From Verrucomicrobia bacterium 12-59-8 (GTDB lineage: Bacteria > Verrucomicrobiota > Verrucomicrobiae > Verrucomicrobiales > Verrucomicrobiaceae), in contig NCCR01000047.1 in assembly GCA_002279765.1 (NCBI GenBank), forward strand, positions 1 through 24,150: a stretch of DNA of 24,150 nucleotides, in the 5' to 3' direction. Below, piece after piece: positions 22,793 through 24,150 of this stretch (positions are counted from its first letter, which is position 1; each line of letters opens with the position of its first letter). The notes below the pieces were generated by a model that was not told the origin of the DNA, did not search any database, and worked only from the letters and a program-made list of their open reading frames with translations. Both the position numbers and the translations under genes were made by a program.

Positions 22793-23761
22793 CTACTTCA
22801 TTCCAAAGTCCGCCACATATTGTTCCACGATCACCTTCAGCTCCGGCGGCCTCGGCAAACCAATCGCCTCAGAGCGCGCGCCATCCACCTGCTGCGGCCA
22901 GTTGTCCACGATCCCCTGAATCCGCGCATCAAACGCATCCACAATCGGCCCCAGCGTCATCCCACGCTCCGCCGCCACCTCTTGAATCACCTTCTCCGCA
23001 ATCTGTGGCGTCACCCGATGCGCAGGCAGCACATACGCACGATCCTTGCCCAGCATCTCCTCCGGCACTTCACTCAGCACAATGAACGACTCAATCACCG
23101 TCCGGTAACCCGTCATCGGGTGCGGCTGATCCCGCCGGATCGGCAGCATGCACGCCTCACCATTCAGCGGCTCACGAAACATCCCGCTCGCCCAGCTCGA
23201 TGCCGCCGCATTCGGCTTGCCCGGACGCACGATCACCGTCGGCAGCCGCACACTCCGTCCATCAAAGTGCCCTTTGCGCGTGTGGTCGTTCACCATCATC
23301 TCGCACATTGCCTTCGTCATCCCATACGTCGTCTGCGGCAGTTGCTTCGTCAGATCCGACATCATCTGCGACATGTCCAGCCCGCCATAAACCGCCACGC
23401 TGCTCGCAAACACCACCCGCGGCTTGCCTTCTGCCGCGCGCGCCGCTTCAAACACATTGCGCCCTCCATCCAGGTTCACCCGCATCGCATCATCAAATCT
23501 CTCCTCGCACTCCCCGCTCACCATCGAGGCCAGATGGAAGATCACATCAAACTTCGTGCCCGTCGCTGCCAACACCGTCGCCCAGTCACCAATGTCACCT
23601 TGCACTTGCTTCACCCGTGCATCCGTCGGCTCCCCACGAAAAAACGCATCCAGCAGCACCATCTCCGTGATCGGCTTGCCGCACCACGTGCCGCGTTCCA
23701 GAAGCTTCTGACCAAGTTGCGAGCCAAGAAAGCCGCCGCCGCCGGTGATGATGATTTTCAT
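22793..23761 (-). CDS. denD: DenD-like NAD-dependent dehydrogenase (D-erythronate dehydrogenase family, extended SDR)
   Basis: This is an extended short-chain dehydrogenase of 322 aa. The N-terminus has the NAD-binding ITGGGGFLGSQL (Gly7-Gly13), a GDIGD motif (55-59), FHLASMVSGE (75-84) and the catalytic Tyr146-x3-Lys150 (YGMTK). The stretch VRLPTVIVRPG, then KPNAAASSWASGMFREPLNGE, matches DenD-type proteins closely; sugar-nucleotide epimerases differ there. DenD oxidises D-erythronate to 2-oxo-tetronate in a four-carbon acid sugar pathway. The family is clear from sequence, but the exact substrate is inferred. The start is the ATG at 23761, because the frame stays open upstream but that part is low-complexity and non-conserved. 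hflK follows after 37 nt. Divergent from it is a beta-hydroxyacid dehydrogenase, the class to which L-threonate dehydrogenase belongs. Confidence 0.78.
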   Translation of the reverse strand: MKIIITGGGGFLGSQLGQKLLERGTWCGKPITEMVLLDAFFRGEPTDARVKQVQGDIGDWATVLAATGTKFDVIFHLASMVSGECEERFDDAMRVNLDGGRNVFEAARAAEGKPRVVFASSVAVYGGLDMSQMMSDLTKQLPQTTYGMTKAMCEMMVNDHTRKGHFDGRSVRLPTVIVRPGKPNAAASSWASGMFREPLNGEACMLPIRRDQPHPMTGYRTVIESFIVLSEVPEEMLGKDRAYVLPAHRVTPQIAEKVIQEVAAERGMTLGPIVDAFDARIQGIVDNWPQQVDGARSEAIGLPRPPELKVIVEQYVADFGMK

Positions 23762-23818
23762 ATGTGGGTTGGGAAGGAGTTTGCCATCAGGCACCGCCTG
23801 ATGTGAGTTCGTCCCGAC

Positions 23819-24150
23819 ATGAGCAAGCCACTCGCAGGACACAAGATCGGATTCGTCGGACTCGGCAACATGGGCCGCGCCAATGCACGCCACCTCCACA
23901 CCGCCGGAGCCGATGTCGTCGTCTGGAATCGCAGCCCCGCACCCGCAGAGGCCGCCGTCGCCCTCGGCATGCGCCGCGCTTCCTCCCTCCCGGACCTCGC
24001 CCGCGAAATCGGCCCCGGCATCATCTGCATCAATCTCACCATGACCGACGTGGTCGAAGCCATCGTCTTCGGCCCCGGCGGCCTCATCGAAGGCCTGCAC
24101 CCAGACGCCCTCATCATCGACTTCGGCACCACCGGCGTCCCCGAAACCAA
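23819..24150 (+). CDS. Beta-hydroxyacid dehydrogenase, 3-hydroxyisobutyrate dehydrogenase family (N-terminal part)
   Basis: The gene is cut by the right edge of the window; 110 codons are visible. Starting at MSKPLAGHK, the protein has the Rossmann motif IGFVGLGNMGRANARHL (GxGxxG), then VVWNRSPAPAEAA with the Asn-Arg pair typical of NADP-preferring members. CINLTMTDVVEAIVFGPGGL follows, and then DFGTTGVPET, which corresponds to the family's substrate-binding D-x-S/G-T-x2-P block. The family reduces or oxidises short beta-hydroxyacids (3-hydroxyisobutyrate, tartronate semialdehyde, L-threonate, 4-hydroxybutyrate). The specificity residues, including the catalytic Lys, lie beyond the edge. It is divergent from denD with 57 nt between starts, which favours shared regulation. 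No Shine-Dalgarno sequence precedes the ATG. Confidence 0.82.
   Translation, partial: MSKPLAGHKIGFVGLGNMGRANARHLHTAGADVVVWNRSPAPAEAAVALGMRRASSLPDLAREIGPGIICINLTMTDVVEAIVFGPGGLIEGLHPDALIIDFGTTGVPET

Noticed and set aside
21859..23806. Long plus-strand open frames opposite hflK and denD
   Set aside because: They have the same shadow character, with Arg/His/Pro-rich translations, while the minus strand has strong family motifs.
23762..24100. N-terminal extension of the denD-like gene by 113 codons
   Set aside because: The conserved protein starts at MKIIITGGGG. The extension is antisense to the start of a clear beta-hydroxyacid dehydrogenase.

Overview
The window (24,150 bp, GC-rich) most resembles a chromosome segment of a Verrucomicrobium/Prosthecobacter-like member of the Verrucomicrobia. 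The grounds are a giant passenger-type beta-strand-repeat protein ending in a PEP-CTERM tail, the Gram-negative LPS-export gene lptB, a type 2 PyrF, and start codons that mostly lack a clear Shine-Dalgarno sequence. The taxon is inferred from gene content only.

Layout from left to right. (1) The 3' end of lptB is followed 30 nt later by hpf (long ribosome hibernation factor). A strong intrinsic terminator follows hpf, and it lies inside the end of the convergent gene. (2) On the minus strand is a two-domain acyltransferase (PlsC-like plus OlsB/GNAT-like; candidate OlsF-type lipid synthase), with pyrF behind it. (3) pyrF is divergent from purE-purK, a translationally coupled plus-strand pair, so pyrimidine and purine genes share an 89-nt divergent region. 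(4) A 433-nt non-coding stretch holds a hairpin repeat and then a series of inverted repeats. (5) One plus-strand gene of 14.3 kb (4,765 aa) fills about 60% of the window. It encodes an exported, repetitive beta-strand-repeat protein with a signal peptide and a C-terminal PEP-CTERM sorting tail. Its architecture suggests two such proteins joined end to end near residue 2030. (6) A 432-nt non-coding stretch holds two more copies of the same hairpin repeat. (7) A minus-strand group follows: a DenD-like dehydrogenase, hflK and hflC, with hflK and hflC overlapping by 4 nt. (8) Divergent from denD, the first 110 codons of a beta-hydroxyacid dehydrogenase run off the right edge.

Most genes are housekeeping: LPS export, ribosome hibernation, pyrimidine and purine synthesis, and membrane protease control. 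The accessory part is the giant surface protein with its structured leader and flanking hairpin repeats. The denD/beta-hydroxyacid dehydrogenase pair hints at catabolism of four-carbon sugar acids. No tRNA, rRNA, CRISPR array, transposase or phage gene was seen.
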